This document shows, piece by piece, positions 27,210-41,878 of a DNA stretch of 64,000 nucleotides. This DNA is from Osedax frankpressi (lineage: Eukaryota > Annelida > Polychaeta > Sabellida > Siboglinidae), in the NCBI GenBank assembly GCA_964035775.1, contig OZ038313.1:18827492-18891491 (forward strand), given 5' to 3'. Each line of letters starts with the position of its first letter. The first letter of the stretch is position 1. The position numbers and the translations under genes are program-made. The notes beneath the pieces are model-generated. The model was not told where the DNA came from. It worked only from the letters and a program-made list of their open reading frames with translations, and did no database searches.

Positions 27210-28258
27210 CAGCTTTTTACGAAGAATTAAGCTTCGTTTACGCTGAAAAAGATCGCAATTTAAAATGCGTTTACACAGAAAAAGACGATAAGCTATCACT
27301 TTGAACATAAAGTAAACACGCTTACATTTAAATAAATATTTTACAAAGGGTATATTTCAACTTTGATTGGCAGATATCAACAAAGAAAATAATCTGTCAA
27401 TCAATAATAGGTTACCAATAAGGTAAACTACAATTTACACGTACACGTGTTGAAGATTGAATACATTTATTATTAACCAGCAATCTCAAAATACACCAAG
27501 TTCTTATTTTGAGTTGTCTGTATAATCTCTGTTGTATAATAAGGATAATAATATATTGATATATAGATGGATGATAAACACAAATATAATATAATTATGA
27601 TATACCAAAATTACAAATTTAAATTGATAAATATATTGTTATTTTATTTATCCATGAAATTATTAAAATTTTAATTTTTTAAATCATAACAAAAAATATT
27701 TTTCTTTAAACATTTATAAAATATCAGATTCATAGCTCTTATATATTTCGTATGAAAAATAAATCACGAATATAGAATGACAATTATTCCAGAAATAAAC
27801 AAACACATTTACATCAATCATCAGTGTTGCCTATTATATCACTCACTCACTTACTCACTCACTCACTCACTCAGTTACTTACTCACTCACTTAATCAATT
27901 AATAATTAGTTATGAGAGTTAGCTAGCTAACTCAAATTTACTAATTTAGAATAAACAATAATAAGGCTAATAATGTTAATTACGTATATATCAAATATAT
28001 ACATTATCTTCCTAATAAAGATAACAACATCCAGTATGAATGACTCAATACACGATAGATACAATAATATTTATTAGATAGAATTAACAGACAAAGTGTT
28101 TACAATTGAAAAAATAAGATAGTTATCTTATAAGATACTAATAATGTTTACAATTGAATACATAATAACGTTATAGTAGTGTTTACAAGTGCATAAATAA
28201 TATTGTTATCTTAAGGGGTTACATATATGTTACGTTAAGGGTTTACACATAGCTTTTA
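27210..28258 (+). repeat. Satellite unit 20 (short, 1,049 bp)
   Basis: It has a 10-bp deletion before the ACTC tract (GTTGCCTATTATATC, lacking AAATGGTTAT), also AGATTGAATACATT and CAGACAAAGTG. The deletion is shared with units 25, 29, 34 and 38. Confidence 0.95.
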
Positions 28259-29280
28259 CAGCTTTTTACGAAGAATTAAGCTTCGTTTACGCTGAAAAAG
28301 ACGCTAAGCTATCACTTTGAACATAAAGTAAACACGCTTACATTTAAATAAATATTTTACAAAGGGTATATTTCAACTTTGATTGGCAGATATCAACAAA
28401 GAAAATAATCTGTCAATCAATAATAGGTTAACAATAAGGTAAACTACAATTTACACTTACACGTGTTGAAGATTGAATAAATTTATTATTAACCAGCAAT
28501 CTCAAAATACACCAAGTTCTTATTTTGAGTTGTCTGTATAATCTCTGTTGTATAATAAGGATAATAATATATTGATATATAGATGGATGATAAACACAAA
28601 TATAATATAATTATGATATACCAAAATTACAAATTTAAATTGATAAATATATTGTTATTTTATTTATCCATGAAATTATTAAAATTTTAATTTTTTAAAT
28701 CATAACAAAAAATATTTTTATTTAAAAATGTATAAAATATCAGATTCATAGCTCTTATATATTTCGTATGAAAAATAAATCACGAATATAGAATGACAAA
28801 TATTCCAGAAATAAACAAACACATTTACATCAATCATCAGTGTTGCCTAAATGGTTATATTATATCACTCACTCACTCACTCACTCACTCACTCAGTTAC
28901 TTACTCACTCATTTAATCAATTAATAATTAGTTATGAGAGTTAGCTAGCTAACTCAAATTTACTAATTTAGAATAAACAATAATAAGGTTAATAATTTTA
29001 ATTAAGTATATATCAAATATATACATTATCTTCCTAATAAAGATAACAACATCCAGTATGAATGACTCAATGCACGATAGATACAATCATATTGATTAGA
29101 TAGAATTAACAGACGAAGTGGTTACAATTGAAAAAATAAGATAGTTATCTTATAAGATACTAATAATGTTTACAATTGAATACATAATATCGTTATATTA
29201 GTGTTTACAAGTGCATAAATAATTTTGTTATCTTAAGGGGTTACATATATGTTACGTTAAGGGGTTACACATAGCTTTTA
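28259..29280 (+). repeat. Satellite unit 21 (short, 1,022 bp, mosaic)
   Basis: Head of unit 26/35 type with the 33-bp deletion between GAAAAAGA repeats and ACACTTACACG. From 28720 the tail is of unit 3 type (uninterrupted ACTC tract, CTCATTTAATC, TGCACGATAG). Confidence 0.95.
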
Positions 29281-31289
29281 CAGCTTTTTACGAAGAATTA
29301 AGCTTCGTTTACGCTGAAAAAGATCGCAATTTAAAATGCGTTTACACAGAAAAAGACGATAAGCTATCACTTTGAACATAAAGTAAACACGCTTACATTT
29401 AAATAAATATTTTACAAAGGGTATATTTCAACTTTAATTGGCAGATATCAACAAAGAAAATAATCTGTCAATCAATAATAGGTTACCAATAAGGTAAACT
29501 ACAATTTACACGTACACGTGTTGAAGATTGAGTAAAGTTATTATTAACCAGCAATCTCAAAATACAGCAAGTTCTTATTTTGAGTTGTCTGTATAATCTC
29601 TGTTGTATAATAAGGATAATAATATATTGATATATAGATGTATGATAAACACACATATAATATAATTATGATATACCAAAATTACAAATTTAAATTGATA
29701 AATATATTGTTATTTTATTTATCCATGAAATTATTAAAATTTTAATTTTTTAAATCATAACAAAAAATATTTTTATTTAAACATTTATAAAATATCAGAT
29801 TCATATCTCTTATATATTTCGTATGAAAAATAAATCACGAATATAGAATGACAAATATTCCAGAAATAAACAAACACATTTACATCAATCATCGGTGTTG
29901 ACTAAATAGTTATATTATATCACTCACTCACTTACTCACTCACTCACTCACTCAGTCACTTACTCATTCACTTAATCAATTAATAATTAGTTATGTGAGT
30001 TAGCTAGCTTACTCACATGTACTAATTTAGAATAAACAATAATAAGGCTAATTATGTTGATTACGTATATATCAAATATATACATTATCTTCCTAATAAA
30101 GATAACAACATCCAGTATGAATGACTCAATACACGATAGATACAATCATATTGATTAGATAGAATTAACAGACGAAGTGTTTACAATTGAAAAAATAAGA
30201 TAGTTATCTTATAAGATACTAATAATGTTTACAATTGAATACATAATATCGTTATATTAGTGTTTACAAGTGCATAAATAATATTGTTATCTTAAGGGGT
30301 TACATATATGTTACGTTAAGGGGTTACACATAGCTTTTACAGCTTATTACGAAGAATTAAGCTGCGTTTACGTTGAAAAAGATCGCAATTTAAAATGCGT
30401 TTACATAGAAAAAGACGATAGGCTATCACTTTGAACATAAAGTAAACACGCTTACATTTAAATAAATATTTTACAAAGGGTATATTTCAACTTTGATTGG
30501 CAGATATCAACAAAGAAAATAATCTGTCAATCAATAATAGGTTACCAATAAGGTAAACTACAATTTACACGTACACGTGTTGAAGATTGAGTACATTTAT
30601 TATTAACCAGCAATCTCAAAATACACCAAGTTCTTATTTTGAGTTGTCTGTATAATCTCTGTTGTATAATAAGGATAATAATATATTGATATACAGATGG
30701 ATGATAAACACAAATATAATATAATTATGATATACCAAAATTACAAATTTAAATTGATAAATATATTGTTATTTTATTTATCCACGAAATTATTAAAATT
30801 TTAATTTTTTAAATCATAACAAAAAATATTTTTATTTAAACATTTATAAAATATCAGATTCATAGCTCTTATATATTTCGTATGAAAAATAAATCACGAA
30901 TATAGAATGACAATTATTCCAGAAATAAACAAACACATTTACATCAATCATCAGTGTTGCCTAAATGGTTATATTATATCACTCACTCACTTACTCACTC
31001 ATTCACTCACTCAGTTAGTTACTCACTCACTTAATCAATTAATAATTGTTATGACAGTTAGCTAGCTAACTCAAATTTACTAATTTAGAATAAACAATAA
31101 TAAGGCTAATAATGTTAATTACGTATATATCAAATATATACATTATCTTCCTAATAAAGATAACAACATCCAGTATGAATGACTCAATACACGATAGATA
31201 CAATAATATTTATTAGATAGAATTAACAGACGAAGTGTTTACAATTGAAAAAATAAGATAGTTATCTTATAAGATACTAATAATGTTTA
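28502..31289 (+). repeat. Duplicated block A, second copy (about 2.79 kb)
   Basis: It matches 2978-5765 at a distance of 25,524 bp. The left 218 bp (28502-28719) fit both this block and the surrounding repeat, so the true left breakpoint lies anywhere in that stretch. The right breakpoint lies between 31236 and 31289 for the same reason. Confidence 0.9.
29281..30339 (+). repeat. Satellite unit 22 (short, 1,059 bp)
   Basis: Copy of unit 4, with CATCGGTGTTGACTAAATAG, CAGTCACTTACTCATTC and the broken palindrome pair all retained. Confidence 0.95.
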
Positions 31290-31397
31290 CAATTGAATAC
31301 ATAATAACGTTATATTAGTGTTTACAAGTGCATAAATAATATTGTTATCTTAAGGGGTCACATATATGTTACGTTAAGGGTTTACACATAGCTTTTA
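30340..31397 (+). repeat. Satellite unit 23 (short, 1,058 bp, mosaic)
   Basis: Copy of unit 5 (CAGCTTATTACG start, TAATTGTTATGACAG) up to about 31289. The last 110 bp are of unit 18/32 type (GGGGTCACATATATG). Confidence 0.95.
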
Positions 31398-32456
31398 CAG
31401 CTTTTTACAAAGAATTAAGCTTCGTTTACGCTGAAAAAGATCGCAATTTAAAATGCGTTTACACAGAAAAAGACGATAAGCTATCACTTTGAACATAAAG
31501 TAAACACGCTTACATTTAAATAAATATTTTACAAAGGGTATATTTCAACTTTGATTGGCAGATATCAACAAAGAAAATAATCTGTCAATCAATAATAGGT
31601 TACCAATAAGGTAAACTACAATTTACACGTACACGTGTTGAAGATTGAGTAAATTTATTATTAACCAGCAATCTCAAAATACACCAAGTTCTTATTTTGA
31701 GTTGTCTGTATAATCTCTGTTGTATAATAAGGATAATAATATATTGATATATAGATGGATAATAAACACAAATATGATATAATTATGATATACCAAAATT
31801 ACAAATTTAAATTGATAAATATATTGTTATTTTATTTATCCATGAAATTATTAAAATTTTAATTTTTTAAATCATAACAAAAAATATTTTTCTTTAAACA
31901 TTTATAAAATATCAGATTCATAGCTCTTATATGTTTCGTATGAAAAATAAATCACGAATATAGAATGACAATTATTCCAGAAATAAACAAACACATTTAC
32001 ATCAATCATCAGTGTTGCCTAAATGGTTATATTATATCACTCACTCACTTACTCACTCACTCACTCACTCAGTTACTTACTCACTCACTTAATCAATTAA
32101 TAATTAGTTATGAGAGTTAGCTAGCTAACTCAAATTTACTAATTTAGAATAAACAATAATAAGGCTAATAATGTTAATTACGTATATATCAAATATATAC
32201 ATTATCTTCCTAATAAAGATAACAACATCCAGTATGAATGACTCAATACACGATAGATACAATAATATTTATTAGATAGAATTAACAGACGAAGTGTTTA
32301 CAATTGAAAAAATAAGATAGTTATCTTATAAGATACTAATAATGTTTACAATTGAATACATAATAACGTTATAGTAGTGTTTATAAGTGCATAAATAATA
32401 TTGTTATCTTAAGGGGTTACATATATGTTACGTTAAGGGTTTACACATAGCTTTTA
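31398..32456 (+). repeat. Satellite unit 24 (short, 1,059 bp)
   Basis: Copy of unit 19 (5,247 bp upstream) and of unit 33 (9,422 bp downstream), with GGATAATAAACAC and AAATATGATATAATT. Confidence 0.95.
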
Positions 32457-33505
32457 CAGCTTTTTACGAAGAATTAAGCTTCGTTTACGCTGAAAAAGAT
32501 CGCAATTTAAAATGCGTTTACACAGAAAAAGACGATAAGCTATCACTTTGAACATAAAGTAAACACGCTTACATTTAAATAAATATTTTACAAAGGGTAT
32601 ATTTCAACTTTGATTGGCAGATATCAACAAAGAAAATAATCTGTCAATCAATAATAGGTTACCAATAAGGTAAACTACAATTTACACGTACACGTGTTGA
32701 AGATTGAATACATTTATTATTAACCAGCAATCTCAAAATACACCAAGTTCTTATTTTGAGTTGTCTGTATAATCTCTGTTGTATAATAAGGATAATAATA
32801 TATTGATATATAGATGGATGATAAACACAAATATAATATAATTATGATATACCAAAATTACAAATTTAAATTGATAAATATATTGTTATTTTATTTATCC
32901 ATGAAATTATTAAAATTTTAATTTTTTAAATCATAACAAAAAATATTTTTCTTTAAACATTTATAAAATATCAGATTCATAGCTCTTATATATTTCGTAT
33001 GAAAAATAAATCACGAATATAGAATGACAATTATTCCAGAAATAAACAAACACATTTACATCAATCATCAGTGTTGCCTATTATATCACTCACTCACTTA
33101 CTCACTCACTCACTCACTCAGTTACTTACTCACTCACTTAATCAATTAATAATTAGTTATGAGAGTTAGCTAGCTAACTCAAATTTACTAATTTAGAATA
33201 AACAATAATAAGGCTAATAATGTTAATTACGTATATATCAAATATATACATTATCTTCCTAATAAAGATAACAACATCCAGTATGAATGACTCAATACAC
33301 GATAGATACAATAATATTTATTAGATAGAATTAACAGACAAAGTGTTTACAATTGAAAAAATAAGATAGTTATCTTATAAGATACTAATAATGTTTACAA
33401 TTGAATACATAATAACGTTATAGTAGTGTTTACAAGTGCATAAATAATATTGTTATCTTAAGGGGTTACATATATGTTACGTTAAGGGTTTACACATAGC
33501 TTTTA
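32457..33505 (+). repeat. Satellite unit 25 (short, 1,049 bp)
   Basis: Carries the 10-bp deletion before the ACTC tract. Copy of units 20 and 34. First member of a four-unit set (25-28). Confidence 0.95.
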
Positions 33506-34535
33506 CAGCTTTTTACGAAGAATTAAGCTTCGTTTACGCTGAAAAAGACGCTAAGCTATCACTTTGAACATAAAGTAAACACGCTTACATTTAAATAAAT
33601 ATTTTACAAAGGGTATATTTCAACTTTGATTGGCAGATATCAACAAAGAAAATAATCTGTCAATCAATAATAGGTTAACAATAAGGTAAACTACAATTTA
33701 CACTTACACGTGTTGAAGATTGAATAAATTTATTATTAACCAGCAATCTCAAAATACACCAAGTTCTTATTTTGAGTTGTCTGTATAATCTCTGTTGTAT
33801 AATAAGGATAATAATATATTGATATATAGATGGATGATAAACACAAATATAATATAATTATGATATACCAAAATTACAAATTTAAATTGATAAATATATT
33901 GTTATTTTATTTATCCATGAAATTATTAAAATTTTAATTTTTTAAATCATAACAAAAAATATTTTTCTTTAAACATTTATAAAATATCAGATTCATAGCT
34001 CTTATATATTTCGTATGAAAAATAAATCACGAATATAGAATGACAAATATTCCAGAAATAAACAAACACATTTACATCAATCATCAGTGTTGCCTAAATG
34101 GTTATATTATATCACTCACTCACTTACTCACTCACTCACTCACTCACTCAGTTACTTACTCACTCACTTAATCAATTACTAATTAGTTATGAGAGTTAGC
34201 TAGCTAACTCAAATTTACTAATTTAGAATAAACATTAATAAGGCTAATAATGTTAATTAAGTATATATCAAATATATACATTATCTTCCTAATAAAGATA
34301 ACAACATCCAGTATGAATGACTCAATACACGATAGATACAATCATATTGATTAGATAGAATTAACAGACGAAGTGTTTACAATTGAAAAAATAAGATAGT
34401 TATCTTATAAGATACTAATAATGTTTACAATTGAATACATAATAACGTTATATTAGTGTTTACAAGTGCATACATAATATTGTTATCTTAAGGGGTTACA
34501 TATATGTTACGTTAAGGGGTTACATATAGCTTTTA
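33506..34535 (+). repeat. Satellite unit 26 (short, 1,030 bp)
   Basis: Carries the 33-bp deletion and one extra ACTC. Also AATAAACATTAATAAGG, and TTACATATAGC at its end. Copied as unit 35. Confidence 0.95.
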
Positions 34536-35594
34536 CAGCTTTTTACGAAGAATTAAGCTGCGTTTACGCTGAAAAAGATCGCAATTTAAAATGCGTTTAC
34601 ATAGAAAAAGACGATAAGCTATCACTTTGAACATAAAGTAAACACGCTTACATTTAAATAAATATTTTACAAAGGGTATATTTCAACTTTGATTGGCAGA
34701 TATCAACAAAGAAAATAATCTGTCAATCAATAATAGGTTAACAATAAGGTAAACTACAATTTACACTTACACGTGTTGAAGATTGAATAAATTTATTATT
34801 AACCAGCAATCTCAAAATACACCAAGTTCTTATTTTGAGTTGTCTGTATAATCTCTGTTGTATAATAAGGATAATAATATATTGATATATAGATGGATGA
34901 TAAACACAAATATAATATAATTATGATATACCAAAATTACAAATTTAAATTGATAAATATATTGTTATTTTATTTATCCATGAAATTATTAAAATTTTAA
35001 TTTTTTAAATCATAACAAAAAATATTTTTCTTTAAACATTTATAAAATATCAGATTCATAGCTCTTATATATTTCGTATGAAAAATAAATCACGAATATA
35101 GAATGACAAATATTCCAGAAATAAACAAACACATTTACATCAATCATCAGTGTTGCCTAAATGGTTATATTATATCACTCACTCACTTACTCACTCACTC
35201 ACTCAGTCAGTTACTTACTCACTCACTTAATCAATTAATAATTAGTTATGAGAGTTAGCTAGCTAACTCAAATTTACTAATTTAGAATAAACAATAATAA
35301 GGCTAATAATGTTAATTACGTATATATCAAATATATACATTATCTTCCTAATAAAGATAACAACATCCAGTATGAATGACTCAATACACGATAGATACAA
35401 TAATATTTATTAGATAGAATTAACAGACGAAGTGTTTACAATTGAAAAAATAAGATAGTTATCTTATAAGATACTAATAATGTTTACAATTGAATACATA
35501 ATAACGTTATAGTAGTGTTTACAAGTGCATACATAATATTGTTATCTTAAGGGGTTACATATATGTTACGTTAAGGGTTTACACATAGCTTTTA
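34536..35594 (+). repeat. Satellite unit 27 (short, 1,059 bp)
   Basis: Full-length head combined with ACACTTACACG. The ACTC tract contains CACTCAGTCAGTTAC, a mark found also in units 36 and 40. Confidence 0.95.
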
Positions 35595-36625
35595 CAGCTT
35601 TTTACGAAGAATTAAGCTTCGTTTACGCTGAAAAAGACGCTAAGCTATCACTTTGAACATAAAGTAAACACGCTTACATTTAAATAAATATTTTACAAAG
35701 GGTATATTTCAACTTTGATTGGCAGATATCAACAAAGAAAATAATCTGTCAATCAATAATAGGTTAACAATAAGGTAAACTACAATTTACACTTACACGT
35801 GTTGAAGATTGAATAAATTTATTATTAACCAGCAATCTCAAAATACACCAAGTTCTTATTTTGAGTTGTCTGTATAATCTCTGTTGTATAATAAGGATAA
35901 TAATATATTGATATATAGATGGATGATAAACACAAATATAATATAATTATGATATACCAAAATTACAAATTTAAATTGATAAATATATTGTTATTTTATT
36001 TTATCCATGAAATTATTAAAATTTTAATTTTTTAAATCATAACAAAAAATATTTTTCTTTAAACATTTATAAAATATCAGATTCATAGCTCTTATATATT
36101 TCGTATGAAAAATAAATCACGAATATAGAATGACAAATATTCCAGAAATAAACAAACACATTTACATCAATCATCAGTGTTGCCTAAATGGTTATATTAT
36201 ATCACTCACTCACTTACTCACTCACTCACTCACTCACTCAGTTACTTACTCACTCACTTAATCAATTACTAATTAGTTATGAGAGTTAGCTAGCTAACTC
36301 AAATTTACTAATTTAGAATAAACAATAATAAGGCTAATAATGTTAATTAAGTATATATCAAATATATACATTATCTTCCTAATAAAGATAACAACATCCA
36401 GTATGAATGACTCAATACACGATAGATACAATCATATTGATTAGATAGAATTAACAGACGAAGTGTTTACAATTGAAAATATAAGATAGTTATCTTATAA
36501 GATACTAATAATGTTTACAATTGAATACATAATAACGTTATATTAGTGTTTACAAGTGCATAAATAATATTGTTATCTTAAGGGGTTACATATATGTTAC
36601 GTTAAGGGGTTACACATAGCTTTTA
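35595..36625 (+). repeat. Satellite unit 28 (short, 1,031 bp)
   Basis: 33-bp deletion, one extra T in TTTTATTTTATCC, one extra ACTC, and TTGAAAATATAAG. The same set is seen in units 37 and 41. Confidence 0.95.
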
Positions 36626-37673
36626 CAGCTTTTTACGAAGAATTAAGCTGCGTTTACGCTGAAAAAGATCGCAATTTAAAATGCGTTTACATAAAAAAGA
36701 CGATAAGCTATCACTTTGAACATAAAGTAAACACGCTTACATTTAAATAAATATTTTACAAAGGATATATTTCAACTTTGATTGGCAGATATCAACAAAG
36801 AAAATAATCTGTCAATCAATAATAGGTTACCAATAAGGTAAACTACAATTTACACGTACACGTGTTGAAGATTGAGTAAAGTTATTATTAACCAGCAATC
36901 TCAAAATACACCAAGTTCTTATTTTGAGTTGTCTGTATAATCTCTGTTGTATAATAAGGATAATAATATATTGATATATAGATGGATGATAAACACAAAT
37001 ATAATATAATTATGATATACCAAAATTACAAATTTAAATTGATAAATATATTGTTATTTTATTTATCCATGAAATTATTAAAATTTTAATTTTTTAAATC
37101 ATAACAAAAAATATTTTTCTTTAAACATTTATAAAATATCAGATTCATAGCTCTTATATATTTCGTATGAAAAATAAATCACGAATATAGAATGACAATT
37201 ATTCCAGAAATAAACAAACACATTTACATCAATCATCAGTGTTGCCTATTATATCACTCACTCACTTACTCACTCACTCACTCACTCAGTTACTTACTCA
37301 CTCACTTAATCAATTAATAATTAGTTATGAGAGTTAGCTAGCTAACTCAAATTTACTAATTTAGAATAAACAATAATAAGGCTAATAATGTTAATTACGT
37401 ATATATCAAATATATACATTATCTTCCTAATAAAGATAACAACATCCAGTATGAATGACTCAATACACGATAGATACAATAATATTTATTAGATAGAATT
37501 AACAGACAAAGTGTTTACAATTGAAAAAATAAGATAGTTATCTTATAAGATACTAATAATGTTTACAATTGAATACATAATAACGTTATAGTAGTGTTTA
37601 CAAGTGCATAAATAATATTGTTATCTTAAGGGGTTACATATATGTTACGTTAAGGGTTTACACATAGCTTTTA
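36626..37673 (+). repeat. Satellite unit 29 (short, 1,048 bp)
   Basis: TTACATAAAAAAGACG with one base missing and AAAGGATATATTTC in the head; the 10-bp deletion in the tail. Copied as unit 38. Confidence 0.95.
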
Positions 37674-38703
37674 CAGCTTTTTACGAAGAATTAAGCTTCG
37701 TTTACGCTGAAAAAGACGCTAAGCTATCACTTTGAACATAAAGTAAACACGCTTACATTTAAATAAATATTTTACAAAGGGTATATTTCAACTTTGATTG
37801 GCAGATATCAACAAAGAAAATAATCTGTCAATCAATAATAGGTTAACAATAAGGTAAACTACAATTTACACTTACACGTGTTGAAGATTGAATAAATTTA
37901 TTATTAACCAGCAATCTCAAAATACACCAAGTTCTTATTTTGAGTTGTCTGTATAATCTCTGTTGTATAATAAGGATAATAATATATTGATATATAGATG
38001 GATGATAAACACAAATATAATATAATTATGATATACCAAAATTACAAATTTAAATTGATAAATATATTGTTATTTTATTTATCCATGAAATTATTAAAAT
38101 TTTAATTTTTTAAATCATAACAAAAAATATTTTTCTTTAAACATTTATAAAATATCAGATTCATAGCTCTTATATATTTCGTATGAAAAATAAATCACGA
38201 ATATAGAATGACAAATATTCCAGAAATAAACAAACACATTTACATCAATCATCAGTGTTGCCTAAATGGTTATATTATATCACTCACTCACTTACTCACT
38301 CACTCACTCACTCACTCAGTTACTTACTCACTCACTTAATCAATTACTAATTAGTTATGAGAGTTAGCTAGCTAACTCAAATTTACTAATTTAGAATAAA
38401 CATTAATAAGGCTAATAATGTTAATTACGTATATATCAAATATATACATTATCTTCCTAATAAAGATAACAACATCCAGTATGAATGACTCAATACACGA
38501 TAGATACAATAATATTTATTAGATAGAATTAACAGACGAAGTGTTTACAATTGAAAAAATAAGATAGTTATCTTATAAGATACTAATAATGTTTACAATT
38601 GAATACATAATAACGTTATATTAGTGTTTACAAGTGCATACATAATATTGTTATCTTAAGGGGTTACATATATGTTACGTTAAGGGGTTACACATAGCTT
38701 TTA
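37674..38703 (+). repeat. Satellite unit 30 (short, 1,030 bp, mosaic)
   Basis: 33-bp deletion and extra ACTC like unit 26 up to 38427, then unit 16 spelling (TTAATTACG, AATAATATTTATTAG). It holds the junction between the two large copies. Confidence 0.95.
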
Positions 38704-39761
38704 CAGCTTTTTACGAAGAATTAAGCTGCGTTTACGCTGAAAAAGATCGCAATTTAAAATGCGTTTACATAGAAAAAGACGATAAGCTATCACTTTGAAC
38801 ATAAAGTAAACACGCTTACATTTAAATAAATATTTTACAAAGGGTATATTTCAACTTTGATTGGCAGATATCAAAAAGAAAATAATCTGTCAATCAATAA
38901 TATGTTACCAATAAGGTAAACTACAATTTACACGTACACGTGTTGAAGATTGAGTAAATTTATTATTAACCAGCAATCTCAAAATACACCAAGTTCTTAT
39001 TTTGAGTTGTCTGTATAATCTCTGTTGTATAATAAGGATAATAATATATTGATATATAGATGGATGATAAACACAAATATAATATAATTATGATATACCA
39101 AAATTACAAATTTAAATTGATAAATATATTGTTATTTTATTTATCCATGAAATTATTAAAATTTTAATTTTTTAAATCATAACAAAAAATATTTTTATTT
39201 AAACATTTACAAAATATCAGATTCATAGCTCTTATATATTTCGTATGAAAAATAAATCACGAATATAGAATGACAAATATTCCAGAAATAAACAAACACA
39301 TTTACATCAATCATCAGTGTTGCCTAAATGGTTATATTATATCACTCACTCACTTACTCACTCACTCACTCACTCAGTTACTTACTCACTCACTTAATCA
39401 ATTACTAATTAGTTATGAGAGTTAGCTAGCTAACTCAAATTTACTAATTTAGAATAAACAATAATAAGGCTAATAATGTTAATTAAGTATATATCAAATA
39501 TATACATTATCTTCCTAATAAAGATAACAACATCCAGTATGAATGACTCAATACACGATAGATACAATCATATTGATTATATAGAATTAACATACGAAGT
39601 GTTTACAATTGAAAAAATAAGATAGTTATCTTATAAGATACTAATAATGTTTACAATTGAATACATAATAACGTTATATTAGTGTTTACAAGTGCATAAA
39701 TAATATTGTTATCTTAAGGGGTTACATATATGTTACGTCAAGGGGTTACACATAGCTTTTA
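38704..39761 (+). repeat. Satellite unit 31 (short, 1,058 bp)
   Basis: Copy of unit 17: ATATCAAAAAG, AATATGTTACC, TTGATTATATAG and TTACGTCAAGG. Confidence 0.95.
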
Positions 39762-40819
39762 CAGCTTTTTACGAAGAATTAAGCTGCGTTTACGCTGAAA
39801 AAGATCGCAATTTAAAATGCGTTTACATAGAAAAAGACGATAAGCTATCACTTTGAACATAAAGTAAACACGCTTACATTTAAATAAATATTTTACAAAG
39901 GGTATATTTCAACTTTGATTGGCAGATATCAACAAAGAAAATAATCTGTCAATCAATAATAGGTTACCAATAAGGTAAACTACAATTTACACGTACACGT
40001 GTTGAAGATTGAGTACATTTATTATTAACCAGCAATCTCAAAATACACCAAGTTCTTATTTTGAGTTGTCTGTATAATCTCTGTTGTATAATAAGGATAA
40101 TAATATATTGATATATAGATGGATGATAAACACAAATATAATATAATTATGATATACCAAAATTACAAATTTAAATTGATAAATATATTGTTATTTTATT
40201 TATCCATGAAATTATTAAAATTTTAATTTTTTAAATCATAGCAAAAAATATTTTTATTTAAACATTTATAAAATATCAGATTCATAGCTCTTATATATTT
40301 CGTATGAAAAATAAATCACAAATATAGAATGACAAATATTCCAGAAATAAACAAACACATTTACATCAATAATCAGTGTTGCCTAAATGGTTATATTATA
40401 TCATTCACTCACTTACTCACTCACTCACTCACTCAGTTACTTACTCACTCACTTAATCAATTACTAATTAGTTATGAGAGTTAGCTAGCTAACTCAAATT
40501 TACTAATTTAGAATAAACATTAATAAGGCTAATAATGTTAATTAAGTATATATCAAATATATACATTATCTTCCTAATAAAGATAACAACATCCAGTATG
40601 AATGACTCAATACACGATAGATACAATCATATTGATTAGATAGAATTAACAGACGAGTGTTTACAATTGAAAAAATAAGATAGTTATCTTATAAGATACT
40701 AATAATGTTTACAATTGAATACATAATAACGTTATATTAGTGTTTACAAGTGCATAAATAATATTGTTATCTTAAGGGGTCACATATATGTTACGTTAAG
40801 GGTTTACACATAGCTTTTA
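39762..40819 (+). repeat. Satellite unit 32 (short, 1,058 bp)
   Basis: Copy of unit 18: AATCATAGCAAAAAAT, CAATAATCAGTG and CAGACGAGTG. Confidence 0.95.
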
Positions 40820-41878
40820 CAGCTTTTTACAAAGAATTAAGCTTCGTTTACGCTGAAAAAGATCGCAATTTAAAATGCGTTTACACAGAAAAAGACGATA
40901 AGCTATCACTTTGAACATAAAGTAAACACGCTTACATTTAAATAAATATTTTACAAAGGGTATATTTCAACTTTGATTGGCAGATATCAACAAAGAAAAT
41001 AATCTGTCAATCAATAATAGGTTACCAATAAGGTAAACTACAATTTACACGTACACGTGTTGAAGATTGAGTAAATTTATTATTAACCAGCAATCTCAAA
41101 ATACACCAAGTTCTTATTTTGAGTTGTCTGTATAATCTCTGTTGTATAATAAGGATAATAATATATTGATATATAGATGGATAATAAACACAAATATGAT
41201 ATAATTATGATATACCAAAATTACAAATTTAAATTGATAAATATATTGTTATTTTATTTATCCATGAAATTATTAAAATTTTAATTTTTTAAATCATAAC
41301 AAAAAATATTTTTCTTTAAACATTTATAAAATATCAGATTCATAGCTCTTATATGTTTCGTATGAAAAATAAATCACGAATATAGAATGACAATTATTCC
41401 AGAAATAAACAAACACATTTACATCAATCATCAGTGTTGCCTAAATGGTTATATTATATCACTCACTCACTTACTCACTCACTCACTCACTCAGTTACTT
41501 ACTCACTCACTTAATCAATTAATAATTAGTTATGAGAGTTAGCTAGCTAACTCAAATTTACTAATTTAGAATAAACAATAATAAGGCTAATAATGTTAAT
41601 TACGTATATATCAAATATATACATTATCTTCCTAATAAAGATAACAACATCCAGTATGAATGACTCAATACACGATAGATACAATAATATTTATTAGATA
41701 GAATTAACAGACGAAGTGTTTACAATTGAAAAAATAAGATAGTTATCTTATAAGATACTAATAATGTTTACAATTGAATACATAATAACGTTATAGTAGT
41801 GTTTATAAGTGCATAAATAATATTGTTATCTTAAGGGGTTACATATATGTTACGTTAAGGGTTTACACATAGCTTTTA
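40820..41878 (+). repeat. Satellite unit 33 (short, 1,059 bp)
   Basis: Copy of units 19 and 24. In this large copy the type occurs once; in the first it occurs twice. Confidence 0.95.

Larger units (their letters stand above)
28720..33966 (+). repeat. 5,247-bp segment present in one copy of the large repeat only
   Basis: It consists of block A (to about 31236-31289) followed by 31236-33966, which is a direct repeat of 25989-28719 (2,731 bp, spacing 5,247 bp). The second large copy has only one 2,731-bp repeat and no block A. Loss of this segment through exchange between the two 2,731-bp repeats would give exactly the second copy. Confidence 0.85.
23759..38427 (+). repeat. Large segmental repeat, first copy (14,669 bp, with 5,247 bp extra)
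   Basis: It covers the end of unit 16 to most of unit 30. 23759-28719 matches 38428-43388, and 33967-38427 matches 43389-47849. The middle 5,247 bp has no counterpart in the second copy. The left edge is set by the change of spelling at 38428 (TTAATTACG after AAACATTAATAAGG). Confidence 0.85.
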
